Made by a program: the position numbers and the translations under genes
From: Spirogloea muscicola
Taxonomy: Eukaryota; Streptophyta; Zygnematophyceae; Spirogloeales; Spirogloeaceae
Reading direction: 5' to 3'
NCBI GenBank assembly: GCA_009602725.1
Contig: WELB01000096.1
Span: 194,405 to 213,420, forward strand
Length of the DNA stretch: 19,016 nt
Shown: positions 1-8,850 of the stretch, in pieces
How positions within the stretch are numbered: position 1 is the stretch's first letter
Layout: each line of letters starts with the position of its first letter
The notes under the pieces: generated by a model
Told to the model about the DNA's origin: nothing
Seen by the model: the letters and a program-made list of their open reading frames with translations, nothing else
Databases searched by the model: none

Positions 1-942
1 AACCAGCTTGCCATCATAGGGGCTCCGGTTCCAGACAGGGTCTCCGAGTAATCTCCGTATGACAGAGGGAGCGTCCCTACTAACACATGTAGATGCTATG
101 AAGGGCTTAGGGAACCAGGGCTCCGGTTCCAGACAAGCATATGGTCTCATATCTTTTGTCTAGCTTGCCTGCATCCTATGAGCTGGTAGTGACCTCTCTT
201 GAAGGGAGATAATCAGCTCCGTCGCTGTCTCAAGTCATATCCAGGCTTCTACTGGAAGAGACCAAGCGGAAGGAAAAGGCGTCTAGCAGTAGTCCACATG
301 ATGCTTTGGCATTTCTCAGCTCTACCGGTTTAAAAGGGTCTTCCATCTGCTCCTTTTGTAAAAAGCCTCGACACACCGAAGCAATTTGCTGGAAGAAACA
401 TCCAAACTTGAAACCCCGTCACCTGAAACCTACTCCAACAGAGTCAGTATCCCCGGAGGAAGCTTTTATGGCTTTCCCTAACACTAACACTACTAATGTT
501 GGAGAAGGTGATGTGTGGTGGATAGACTCTGGGGCTTCTCAGCATCTTTGCTGCCACAAGACATGGTTTGATACCTATCACAGTACTCTGCCCCTTGCCA
601 TTACATATGCAAATGGAAATGTTGGCTATGCTGTAGGTAAAGGTACTGTTAAAATCCGTTGTCAAGTTGGTAGCAGGGTCATCCCATGCATTCTGCGGGA
701 AGTGCTTCATGTACCACGCATGAAATACAATCTATTTTCTGTTTCTAAAGCAACAGTACCTGGCAGGGAGGTAAGATTCTCTGCAGATATGTGTGAAATT
801 TTCAATGTTGCCACCGGAGACATCGTGGCTACTGGCATTCGGCAAGGAAAGATGTATCAGTTGCAATGCACTATTACAACACAGCAACCACTAGTCCGTG
901 CTTTTGCTGCCGGGTCCGTGTCAAGGCCAAGCAGAGATCTTT
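1..942 (+). pseudogene. Decayed Ty1/copia retrotransposon fragment (gag end, zinc knuckle, protease)
   Basis: Remnant of a copia-type gag-pol polyprotein. Bases 1-48 read as a gag-like segment ending in GAPVPDRVSE and then a stop. In the downstream frame, 147-302 reads as a gag C-terminus (LLSSLPASYELVVTSLEG, then LLLEETKRKEK), with in-frame stops at 108-110 and 210-212. From about 303 the frame is open to 1013. It carries a retroviral-type zinc knuckle C-X2-C-X4-H-X4-C at 348-389 (CSFCKKPRHTEAIC) and the aspartic protease signature WWIDSGAS, with the catalytic Asp codon at 525-527. Homology ends at RDLW near 942, where the family continues into the H-x-RLGH pre-integrase domain. Integrase, reverse transcriptase and RNase H are absent. 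The stops and truncation make it a dead copy. Family assignment is secure from the zinc knuckle plus protease order; the exact 3' break is inferred. Confidence 0.88.
20..142 (+). repeat. Internal direct repeat in the copia gag remnant
   Basis: The string GGCTCCGGTTCCAGACA occurs at about 20-36 and again at about 119-135, each followed within a few bases by GGTCTC. Both encode a GAPVPD-like peptide but in different frames. This may be a local duplication that helped destroy the gag frame. Confidence 0.55.
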
Positions 943-1204
943 GGCAGGTGGCATGGGCGCTGGCAAGCGAGGAGCGGTGGGCAAAAGGAGGACGTGGGCC
1001 CATAACCTGTTGAGCTGGGCTATTCGTTAGTGCCGTATCAGGACTAACTGAATGCCCATGACCCAGAGTCTCACCATCACTCGGTTGGGGCTCAGGCCGT
1101 GAAGAAGCTTGAGGCTCAGGCGATGAGGACGCGGTGCTCTTGAATGGAGCGCCGCGCTCCTTCCTCGCCTTCTTGCCCACGGCAAAGACAGCCTTCTTAC
1201 CCAT
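857..1204 (-). other. Possible small lysine/serine-rich reading frame, not recognised
   Basis: A 115-codon minus-strand frame starts at 1204 with MGKKAVFAVGKKARKERG, followed by a Ser/Pro/Glu-rich stretch (SSSPEPQASS). The start context (ACCGCCATGGG) is a good eukaryotic initiation context. Against it, the frame runs through the 52-bp repeat (943-994) and ends inside the antisense of the copia remnant, so its C-terminal third cannot be native. It could be the first exon of something, a fragment of a repeat-borne gene, or chance. I do not recognise a family. Confidence 0.2.
943..994 (+). repeat. 52-bp direct repeat, copy 1, at the copia break
   Basis: Starts GGCAGGTGGCATGGGCGCTG and ends AGGAGGACG. 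It matches 1255-1306 at about 50 of 52 positions. This copy begins exactly where copia homology is lost, so it marks a junction. Confidence 0.85.
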
Positions 1205-1254
1205 GGCGGTGATAGCGGCAGCGTCCGGCAGGAAGCAGGCCGGCAGCAGCTCAA

Positions 1255-1306
1255 GGCAGGTGGCGTGGGCGCTGGCAAGCGAGGAGCGGTGGGCAAAAGG
1301 AAGACG
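1255..1306 (+). repeat. 52-bp direct repeat, copy 2
   Basis: Second copy of the block at 943-994, with a G/A difference in each half. The 260 bp between the copies contains the 5' part of the small minus-strand frame starting at 1204. Confidence 0.85.
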
Positions 1307-1427
1307 GTGGCTCCTGTTAGAGTGAGCAAGCTTGAGCTCACTCGAACCCTTTTGCCTACATAGAAAGAATGCAGAATGACATGGGCACTGTGGGTCCCGG
1401 CGGGTCTGCCCACCGGGGGCCCAAGGA

Positions 1428-1515
1428 GGGCCGGCTGCAGAGCCGACCCGAGGTGTCCGTTAAGCTAGTCGGGCAGGGGCCTGCTGCAGAGCCGGCCCGA
1501 GGTGTCCGTTAAGCT
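1428..1515 (+). repeat. Two-copy 39-bp direct repeat, 49-bp period
   Basis: Bases 1428-1466 and 1477-1515 both run from GGGCC(G/T)GCTGCAGAGCC to GAGGTGTCCGTTAAGCT with only a couple of mismatches. They sit in non-coding DNA after the copia remnant. Confidence 0.85.
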
Positions 1516-2040
1516 GATGTGTCCACAGGTGTGAGGCACATACTCACACGTGTGATCTGTCTACGTGTCACCCTGATGATCCGGGCAAGCCACCTCTGGA
1601 AGCGACAGGTGCTTCCCTAAGTGGGACACTTAAAATCGTATGGAGAATAAGGAAAGGAGCTAATGCCTATATTTCAACAAGGCGCGCCACTCGGGTATGG
1701 TTCCGTTGACGTTCTGTTGCACCAATCCCGACATGGCCGGTGTAGCTTCCACTAGAGAGAAGGCGCGCGGGGCGCATGAATTGAAAGGGAGGCCAATTCA
1801 AGCCAATACATTGTTCAGGCAGAGTCGAGTGCAGACTAAACAATGCTACATAATACGGAGACCTAATCTAAGGTACCTAAGATGACATTAGTACCCACGG
1901 GTGAGCACAAACAAATCTGACAAGCTAACTTGGGGAGCTGGAGCGCCGCCACGAAAGCCGGAGGCCTGACTTAGAGCGCGCCCTGCACGTTGATGAAGAG
2001 AAGAGTGAAGTGGTGTTGGGAAAGGAAAATTTCGTGTATT
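1516..2040. other. Non-coding stretch, no gene seen
   Basis: No convincing reading frame or RNA gene. It may belong to a decayed mobile element, but I cannot define ends. It leads into the repeat copy beginning about 2040. Confidence 0.4.
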
Positions 2041-2122
2041 TGAAACAAACGAAGGCCAGATGGCCCAAGTACAAAGGCAAGCACATCAAAAGGCCTACAT
2101 AACCTACAGCAGATTGACCCGT

Positions 2123-2528
2123 TCAGGGCCTGTTTACACTCGGTCAGGTGGTCACGGTCTCATTGACCATCCCGTCAGAGAGGTCGTCGCGGCCACTGAG
2201 CCTGAGGCCGCCTGCACGTGCGGGACGTGTATTTATAATCTTGTGGATTTGGGAGCTGTTTCTTTTGGGGCGGGTCCGCGGGGGGGAGGGGGTGGTCAAA
2301 ACCGGGCCCTCCTTGGGAGGAGGGCCCGTTTTTGACCGACCTCGTGGCACACGGCGCCGTTTCCTCCTTAACGGGGGCAAATGTCGTCCTGGTCAGCGTC
2401 CGATGTGGCGCCGTCGTGGCGGGTGACCGCGACCGCGCGCGCAAAAGGTTGTGCAGCTGTTCGTTCCATACAATGCGCGACACGTACCCCTCGACGCGAC
2501 CACCCGACCAAGAGTAAACAGGCCCTCA
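2123..2528. mobile_element. 400-bp TIR element (MITE) with 3-bp TCA target duplication
   Basis: Element 2126-2525 starts GGGCCTGTTTAC and ends with its reverse complement apart from mismatches; the terminal inverted repeats extend about 29 bp with about three mismatches. It is bounded by TCA at 2123-2125 and 2526-2528. The related copy at about 12772-12812 has the uninterrupted site (CACTCAGTAACCACGAG), and the inverted copy near 4095-4120 is also empty. The insertion point and target duplication are therefore read directly. No transposase is encoded. The 3-bp duplication and GGGCCTGTTT-type ends suggest a PIF/Harbinger-type MITE; CACTA- and hAT-type ends fit less well. Confidence 0.85.
2294..2337. 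repeat. Near-perfect 20-bp hairpin inside the MITE
   Basis: Arms 2294-2313 and 2318-2337 pair at 19 of 20 positions around a 4-nt TGGG loop. The stem has a GGGCCCTCC core and GGTCAAAA ends. It lies near the middle of the TIR element, giving nested inverted repeats. Confidence 0.9.
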
Positions 2529-2929
2529 GTAACCACGGGTGAAGACATAAAGGTCGCTAATTTGTACCTGAATACTAGATGGCAGATAAGAAGCCCTTGT
2601 GCCACCGACTAGAGCTCACCCAGCTTTCTGGTGCAAAGCATTAGTCTGAGCACGCTGCAAACAGGCCGAAACAGGGGAGCGGTGGCACGGAGAAGAAATT
2701 GCTCGCTTCCAGGAGAGGGTGGTGGCGGGTTTTCACTTTTGCTGAGAGGCCAGCCCAAGGAAAAGGATGAATGCTGAACTAGAGAAGACAACAGCTCTCC
2801 AATTTGATGCACGAAGCGGGGGTGCGGCTTGTGAGGACAAGCGGTAAATGTAGCTCCATCCACGAGCTGAGAGCAAGCCTACTTTTCGAGGGGCCTTGCT
2901 TTGAAAGAGATTAGGCCACGCCAAAAGAG

Positions 2930-3990
2930 AACGGAGAATGACAGATTCTTCGAAAAGTAATGGCTCCTCACAGCCACTGCCTCCTGTGTGAGCCCAGTTT
3001 CCACACCAGTGCCTCGTGCAGGAACACCAGCTGCTTACCCGACTCTCCTCTCTGGTCCTTCGCCCCGCTCACTTCTCTGGGCCCCCCCCTCTGGGCCTGT
3101 CAGTCACACTAGCCTCTGCTTACTGACGGCTCATCTCTTGCGTTGGCCCGTAAAGTCATTGTTCACTTCTCTACTCCCAGTCCTTCCACCTCTATCTTCT
3201 CTTTCATATCCGCTTTCAGCATCCATGAGATTGTGGGGCATCCGCGAGCTTTCATCCAAGTTGCAGTGGCATGGAACAAGCCCATAAGTGATGTTTAAGA
3301 GCAACTGCATAGCAGGCAGGCACAGCGGCCTACAGAAGCAGAGCAGTCGGGAAAGAAATGAAAGACCAGGTATCTTAGAGGTATCGTTGAGGAGCCAGCG
3401 GAAGTAGCGAGAGCTGGTATGCTCCTAGAGCAGGGGCAAGGAAAACTTGTAAGGAACTGCAAATCTGGAATTGAAGTGAAACTTGTGATAGTCAGCTTCT
3501 GTGTGTTACAGCAGCTGGTAGTGGGAGTCAGCTTACGGCCTATGACGCGCTTCAGGAGTGCCATCGCCCTACACGCCGTGAACTTGCTACTTCAGTGAGA
3601 TGCCGCCTCCAACGAGCCATCACGAAACCCACCAAAACATCTGAAATAAGCACAGTTACAAAGAAGATGGCATGTCTATGATCGAACTAGACTGGCGTAA
3701 CCAAGTATTTGCGACCTTGTTTTAGTAGCTTCTATCAGTTCTCTCTTGTACTTAGCATCTCTACAAACCATATCTTCTGCCACGTAAGTCTCCGAAACAC
3801 AAGACAGTAAGGGCGGAGGCACCTAGCATATGGTGAATATAATGGCTCCAAGTGGTCTGCCCTTGATACAGGTAATCATATTTACTACGACATGCATGCT
3901 CTGACGAGTGCAGAGCGAGAAATTGAGGGTGTCGAGGGAAGTTGGCAAGCGGACCGGACTTGATCTCAAAGTTGGGCAATGGGGAAGTGA
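2930..3990 (+). repeat. Dispersed repeat, copy 1 of a ~1-kb direct pair
   Basis: It shares ordered blocks with 7920-8850: AGTAATGGCTCCTCACAGCC/AGTCATGGCTCCTCACAGCC, then GACTCTCCTCTCTG, CTGTCAGTCAC, GGCTCATCTCTTGC, GAGGAGCCAGCGGAAGTAGC, GAGCTGGTATGCTCCTAGAG, and GACATGCATG followed by AGTTGGCAAG. Identity is clearly below 90% with indels. Reading frames here are short and not conserved between copies, so I call it non-coding. Confidence 0.8.
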
Positions 3991-4560
3991 GGACAGGCTG
4001 GCTCGCACCAAGTTGGTCGAGGTTTAGCTGGTGGCAGAAGGGCTTCTCATCTGCCGTCCAGTATAATCGGCCATCACTTAGCCTCCCCTACATGCTGACT
4101 CGTGGTTACTTAGCGGCTCAGCCTAGCAGCAGGTGATGTAAAACATCTGTCGATATGCTTGCCTCTGTACTGGGCCACTCAGGCCCTCCATCGCTCAACA
4201 CAAGCACCATCTCTTCCACACGGGGCGAGGGCTGGGAAATGCGAGCCCACAGAAGACTGAACACAAGGCCCAAAGGTATACGACCAACATGAGAACTTGA
4301 TAACGAATTGTCTAACCTTCCGTATTGGAAGGAACACTTCCTCCAAATTAGGCGATGGCTGTGAGAGGCTAAAGCCCAAACATAGGGTCCAATCAAGAAG
4401 GATGTTCTCATCATCGAATGTAGCACATGAGATTGGAGACGCTTCCCCAAGGGGAAAGAAGCTCCTTGTGGCAGAGCCAGGAGATTAGTAAGAGATTTGA
4501 GACGTGGTGTATACATAATCAGGTTCTGACCAGAGACTCCCTCTTCTCTGACCGAGAGAA
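3985..4560 (-). repeat. Dispersed repeat family, copy B (inverted partner of 12353-12960)
   Basis: The reverse complement of this block matches 12353-12960 along its length: GTAGCACATGAGATTG, GGCAGAGCCAG, GGGCTGGGAAATGCGAGCCC and ACATGAGAAC are mirrored there. It lies about 1.24 kb beyond the stop codon of the left PstS-like gene, and its partner lies about 1.17 kb beyond the stop codon of the right one. The 158-codon minus-strand frame in it is not kept open in the partner, so I do not call it a gene. Confidence 0.8.
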
Positions 4561-5130
4561 GGCAAAGGGCGTGTGTACTTGGGAACGATGTCAACTACAT
4601 CTGGTTGACATTTGACCAACTGCAGTCACTATTGCAGCTTCTTTGGCTCACGACCCGTCAGTCTTGACTAAAGGGAGACAGTATTCCAGGATATTTCTTA
4701 AAAAAACGCACTGTCTTAGTAGTGTAGTAGAGAAACAATGTTGTCTCACTTGGTGTCTTCGCCAGCTTTGACAGAATAATTACATTAGTTCGTGACACAG
4801 AGAACGTTCTTCCATGGCCAAGACGCAAGAGACAGCAGATTGACGCAGCAAATTGGTGTGACCAAGTATATCATTACGTACGGTATTGTTAAATGATAAG
4901 TCTGAAATGTTAAAAAAGCGGACTGATTTGTCTAAATATACTTCAATTACAAGATTTGGAAATGAGTTGAGTGTGAGAACTTGGTCAGGTGTTCAAGCAG
5001 ATTCGACTGTTTGCTAATATGATCTTCTGGAAATATATACATGAGTTTGTGGTGTTTGTGGTGTCATGGATATTTCATGTCAAATCCTAAGTGAGATTAG
5101 ATAATTGTGGTTTGCATTTTGAGCATTTAG

Positions 5131-5154
5131 AGAGGACTTCTGGCGAAGTCCTCT
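5131..5154 (+). repeat. Perfect 10-bp hairpin followed by T-run
   Basis: AGAGGACTTC at 5131-5140 pairs perfectly with 5145-5154 around TGGC, followed by TTTCG. It resembles a bacterial-type terminator in shape, but here it lies in nuclear intergenic DNA about 640 bp beyond the left gene's stop codon. Function unknown. Confidence 0.8.
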
Positions 5155-5471
5155 TTTCGATTAAGATCTTAGTTTGCGGGCTAGGGGGACCATGTGAAGT
5201 TGGTTAACATACCAATATAAGACTAAGTTTAGGGCAATATGTGACATGTAACAGATATTTCAGGTGTCTTTGAGATTCACCACATCATCCAATTGGAAAC
5301 AGTTTTTATCTACAGTGTCTGCTAAACCTAATCGGTCTTCTGAGATTCAGTGATGGTATTTTCATTTTCTGTCAAGCAAAGTTATCAATGTTGCTGGAGA
5401 ATGTTCAAGGTGCAAAACAATTGTTACGGAAATCAACTTGAATACATTTATGAGTGAATCTTCAGGATTTC

Positions 5472-5680
5472 AGAAGCACATGATGTATATGATGCCGTGA
5501 TCAACAATGGCATGCAACTATGACATGTGCGACTTTGCCCACATGATGCAGAGAATTATTATGTTGAGGGTGTAACTAGTAGTTTTCAGAGCCATTTACA
5601 CAATGACTATAGATATTTCCATTTTCATAAGCACATGATGCACATAATGCCATGATCAAAGTTGGCATTCGATCATACAA
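5472..5680. repeat. Degenerate direct repeat with AAGCACATGATG
   Basis: AGAAGCACATGATGTATATG (5472 on) and ATAAGCACATGATGCACATA (about 5629 on) are each followed by ATGCC(G/A)TGATCAA and a GGCAT(G/T)C block. They are two diverged copies about 157 bp apart in the AT-rich flank. Confidence 0.65.
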
Positions 5681-5795
5681 CAATGACCAACACTTGGTTG
5701 GAGAATCTGGGTTTACAATCAATGAACTCGTCCGTAGTCATGTATAATGAACTGAATCAATTGTCATCTTTGACATTTACTGCCATTCTATGATT

Positions 5796-7015
5796 TTAAG
5801 CAATGGTAGCAACTGCATTCCTGTTCTGAGTGAGCAGGCTGCTGGGATCTGGGACGAAGTTGAGGGGAGCAAGAAGGCCCTGGCCGCTGGAAGAGAACAT
5901 GAAGTTGAGGAAAGCCTTGGTTGCGGCAGCGTTGGGAACGGAGCCGGTGGGGTAGGTCTTGCGAGCCCAGATGTACACGAACGAGACCATGGGGCACACG
6001 CCTGACCCCGGCTGGAAGATGGTGTTCACGCCGGACCAGGTGGCGGTGGCGGAGGGCAGGGAGACGGGGATGGCGCCAGTCACGGAGCACGAGTTGCCCT
6101 TGTAGTTCTGCCCGGCCTTGTTGTTGGTGGCAGCAATGCGGATGTTGCCGGTGACGAAGGTGACGGCCACGGGGTTGCCCAAGTAGCAGATGGAACCGGG
6201 GTGGGAGAAGACGTAGGAGGCCACACCGCTGGAGCCGGCGGCGGTCACCAGGCGGGGGGAGCCCCAGGCCACCACCTCACCGACCTTGCTTGCGGGCCAC
6301 GGGCGCGCACCGCCGGCGGTGCACAGGTTCAGGTAGGAGGAGAAGACAAACGAGGTGCCCGAGGAGTCGGAGCGGGCCACGGGGATGGTGATGGCACCGC
6401 TGCCGATGGAGGTGGAGAAGCCGGAGTAGAGGTCAGCCAGGCTCTGGCAGGACAGGGTGAGCTGAGTGGCGCCGTTGTAGAGCATGGAGTAGGCCTGGAG
6501 GCCCTGGGGGACGGTCAGCTTGCTGAAGCCCAGGCCGGACTCCTGAGAGGTGGTCATGGCAGCATCGGACGCGGCCACCTTGTAGTCGTTGGTCTTGAAG
6601 TTGGCGTAGCCAGCGCCGGAACTGCCAGCAGAACAAGTGTGGCCGGTCAGTGGTGCTGCAGTGCCACGGAGGTGGAGGTCTTTCGTGAGCAGCTCATGCA
6701 TGAACTTCAGCCGTGTGTAGACCACCCATGGATACTACTGTGGCAGTCAGGCCCTCAGCTGAGGGTCAAGAGCAGGCTACAACCACTCGGTCGAAGTCGA
6801 GCCTTCCTCTACGGTATCTGCTTGGCGGCAAGGTCTAAGCTGACTCACCCGGTTGCGCCGTAGCAGCCATAGGTGCCGTAGCTGCTGAGGACCTGGTTCT
6901 CAAGCCCTTGCACGGAGGTGGCACCTCCGAAGTAGATGGCATTGGATGGGGAGCAAGTGGCGACCGCCGCGGTGGCGAAGGCCAGGACAACGATGGCGAT
7001 GGCGAGGCGAGCCAT
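5796..7015 (-). CDS. Secreted PstS/DING-type phosphate-binding-like protein, left copy
   Basis: Two exons, 7015-6849 and 6621-5796, joined by a 227-nt GT-AG intron (6848-6622) at phase 2, giving 330 residues. Residues 1-19 are a signal peptide (MARLAIAIVVLAFATAAVA), so the product is probably secreted. The mature protein follows the periplasmic phosphate-binding (PstS, PBP_like) fold in order: a GGATS loop (30-34) like the GGGAT of PstS/DING proteins; SGAG (57-60); SDAAMT (74-79) at the ligand-Asp position; VARSDSSGT (137-145), matching the R-S-D-x-S-G-T anion-binding loop; and HPGSICYLGN (196-205), like the TPGAIGY strand. Seven cysteines suggest disulfides. No permease or ATPase subunit lies nearby. 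The protein is identical to the right copy, and the DNA differs by a few silent sites. No clear TATA box was found. Confidence 0.9.
6622..6848 (-). other. Intron of the left PstS-like gene
   Basis: It starts GTGAGT and ends TGCTGGCAG. It aligns end to end with the 224-nt intron of the right copy with roughly six substitutions and one 3-nt indel, so the intron has been retained and homogenised along with the exons. Confidence 0.9.
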
Positions 7016-7900
7016 GGTTGCTGGCTGCAGGAGGTGGGCGAAGACTGCGTCGGGTTCGAGTACAACTAGCGGGCTTGAGCTATTAGGATTTGTACCCCGG
7101 GTAACCCGGGCTCTCCAGCCCGATGCCCCTTGGCAGGGGGCCCCCGGGCCCCCCTCCCTCTCCCCTCCCTCCAAAGCTCCACCCTTCCTCCCCGGCCAGC
7201 ACTCTGAGCACTGTGCAGCTCCCTCTCCAGGCAGGAGGAAGGTTGCCCGCGCCTAAACCCCCACCTCCCCGAAAGTCCCTCGTCCTTGCCGTCTGCCAGG
7301 TGTTCCCGCCGCCCCTGCCGGCTAATCCGCCGGGATCTCTGCAGCCGCCGCCGCCGACGCCGCCGACGCCGCCGCCGCCGCCGCCACCACGGCTGCTGGA
7401 AAGGTACGCGATGGCTCTCGCCAGTAGCCCGCCGCCGGGCGACCGCCCCGCTGCCCGCGCGGGCGCCCGGCTCCCCAGGTGGGAGATTCGGGGGATTATT
7501 CAGGAATCTCCCTCCGGCCGCCGCTGATTCGCTGGAGCGGCCTCCCTCTTGCCCGCCCTCTTCCACCTGCCTACGGCAACACCCCTTCCCGAAGGGCGGT
7601 AACATCCAGAATTACCGGAATCCTCCTCCTTAACCTCCAATCCCGTACCTCCGAGACCGCGTCCGCTGACCAAGCTTGCGCTGACCAAAGCTTGCGCGCG
7701 CCCACTCGTCCCAATCTCCGTCGTCGTTAGAGTTGTTCGCTTGTGCCTTAAGTCGTGGACGTCGGCCGAGCTTCTGCCTGTCTCGTGGCCACTGGCATTG
7801 CAGTCGCCTCACCTTGCTTGTATACTCGGGTTACGTCCACCAATTGTGTCCATGATCACCGATTCCTTTCCTAACCACCTCGGCGTTGTTCGTAAGCTAT
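7016..7900. other. GC-rich upstream region of the left PstS-like gene, with a GCC microsatellite
   Basis: Likely 5' UTR and promoter DNA. It contains an interrupted (GCC)n tract at about 7344-7386 and two CCCGGG palindromes separated by TAA (7096-7110). It does not align with the region upstream of the right gene beyond a short CTGCAGCC-like stretch next to the start codon. The long frames here come from GC-rich low complexity. Confidence 0.5.
7344..7386 (+). repeat. GCC trinucleotide microsatellite
   Basis: Runs of GCC interrupted by two GAC units. A GGC tract at 9691-9716 occupies a roughly comparable place upstream of the other PstS-like gene. Confidence 0.85.
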
Positions 7901-7919
7901 CATATGACATCTTATAACA

Positions 7920-8850
7920 AACTTCTAAAAAGTCATGGCTCCTCACAGCCACTGCCTCCTGCTTGAACCCAATTTCCTTCCACACTAATGCCTCTTGCAG
8001 GGGCACCAGCTTCTTACCTGACTCTCCTCTCTGTCCGCATGCGGCTCTATGCCTCCTTTCAACGCACCCTGGCTCACGCCATGCACTCGCGGCGGGCAGG
8101 CCGTGCTATTGCTGCTGCCTCTGGGTCTCGTCGCAGTGCCTCTTTTCCAGCTGCAAGTCACTCCGACTTGCTGCTCGATTTTACTAAGCTCCCCTCCGCT
8201 GTAGTCTCGTGCATAGCTGTGTGGTTATACGCGCCTTCCGGCTTTCGGCTCTTTGGACCTTGTCATTCTTTCTGGGCTGGCCTTTTCCAGCCACCTTCTT
8301 AAATTGGGCGAGCCTTATGTCTCTGGGCCCTCGGCCCCTTTGGAAGAGCTCACTTCTCAGAGCCTGTCAGTCACGCTAGCCTCTGACATGGCTCATCTCT
8401 TGCATTGGACCGTGAGGTCACCGTTCTCTTCTCTATGCTAAACTTTCCCACCTCCATTTCTCTTATTATCAGCTTCTAGTAGCCATGGAAGTGGACAACA
8501 AAGTGCGGTTTCCATCCAAGAGGGCAGTGGCATGGAGCAAGCCCAAGTGATGCAGGACACATTGGTATAGGTTGGCGTAGCGGCCTACTGGAGCAGAGCA
8601 TTAGAAACTGGGCTCCAGCAGAGGTATCTGAGGAGCCAGCGGAAGTAGCAAGAGCTGGTATGCTCCTAGAGAAGGGCACTGAAGTGGCCTGCCCTTGAAA
8701 TAACTAGAAGACACTTACTAGACATGCATGTTCAGACAAGTGCAGAATGAGAATTGGGGGGCGCCGAGGCAGTTGGCAAGTGCACCAGACTTGATATTGA
8801 ACTTGGGCTATGGACGTGAAAACCCAGCCCCAAACCCAGCTTCTTCCAAA
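7920..8850 (+). repeat. Dispersed repeat, copy 2 of the ~1-kb direct pair
   Basis: Direct counterpart of 2930-3990, with the same ordered anchor blocks. It differs by a roughly 200-bp internal segment (about 8060-8330) that holds an inverted copy of the hairpin module (GGGCTGGCC, TTTT, CCAGCC at 8274-8291, then TTGGGCGAGC). No conserved coding frame. Confidence 0.8.

Larger units (their letters stand above)
2040..2660 (+). repeat. Dispersed repeat family, copy A (interrupted by a 400-bp element)
   Basis: Flanks of this block match 12733-12975 in the same orientation: AGCACATC, then TTGACCC, GTAACCACG, GGTCGCT and CAGCTTTCTGGTGCAAAG occur in the same order. The reverse complement matches about 3985-4150. 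The continuity is broken only by the element at 2126-2525. No protein-coding potential is apparent, so it is probably a fragment of a larger non-autonomous element. Confidence 0.75.
4561..5795. other. AT-rich 3' flank of the left PstS-like gene
   Basis: No gene seen. It should hold the 3' UTR and polyadenylation site of the gene ending at 5796. One segment (4824-4870, reverse complement) aligns with 11993-12033 in the right 3' flank (shared CACACCAATTT, CTGC and TGCTG blocks), which supports descent of both flanks from one duplicated sequence. It contains a hairpin at 5131-5154 and a degenerate direct repeat at about 5472/5628. Confidence 0.55.

Noticed and set aside
1255-1320. Histone H2A-tail-like reading (AGKRGAVGKRK) of the 52-bp repeat
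   Set aside because: Too short, no histone-fold sequence follows, and the other copy reads differently.
2126-2525. hAT-type classification of the TIR element
   Set aside because: The 8-bp flanks do not match, while a 3-bp TCA duplication is confirmed by paralogous empty sites.
4118-4594. 158-codon minus-strand frame as a gene
   Set aside because: It lies wholly in a dispersed repeat, and the frame is not kept in the inverted partner copy.
6201-6863. 220-codon plus-strand frame antisense to the left PstS-like gene, and its mirror at 10235-10774
   Set aside because: Gly/Ala/His-rich shadow of the real coding strand; it crosses the intron and has no family resemblance.
7050-7070. tRNA B-box-like GGGTTCGAGT
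   Set aside because: No matching A box or cloverleaf around it; it lies in the leader of the left PstS-like gene.
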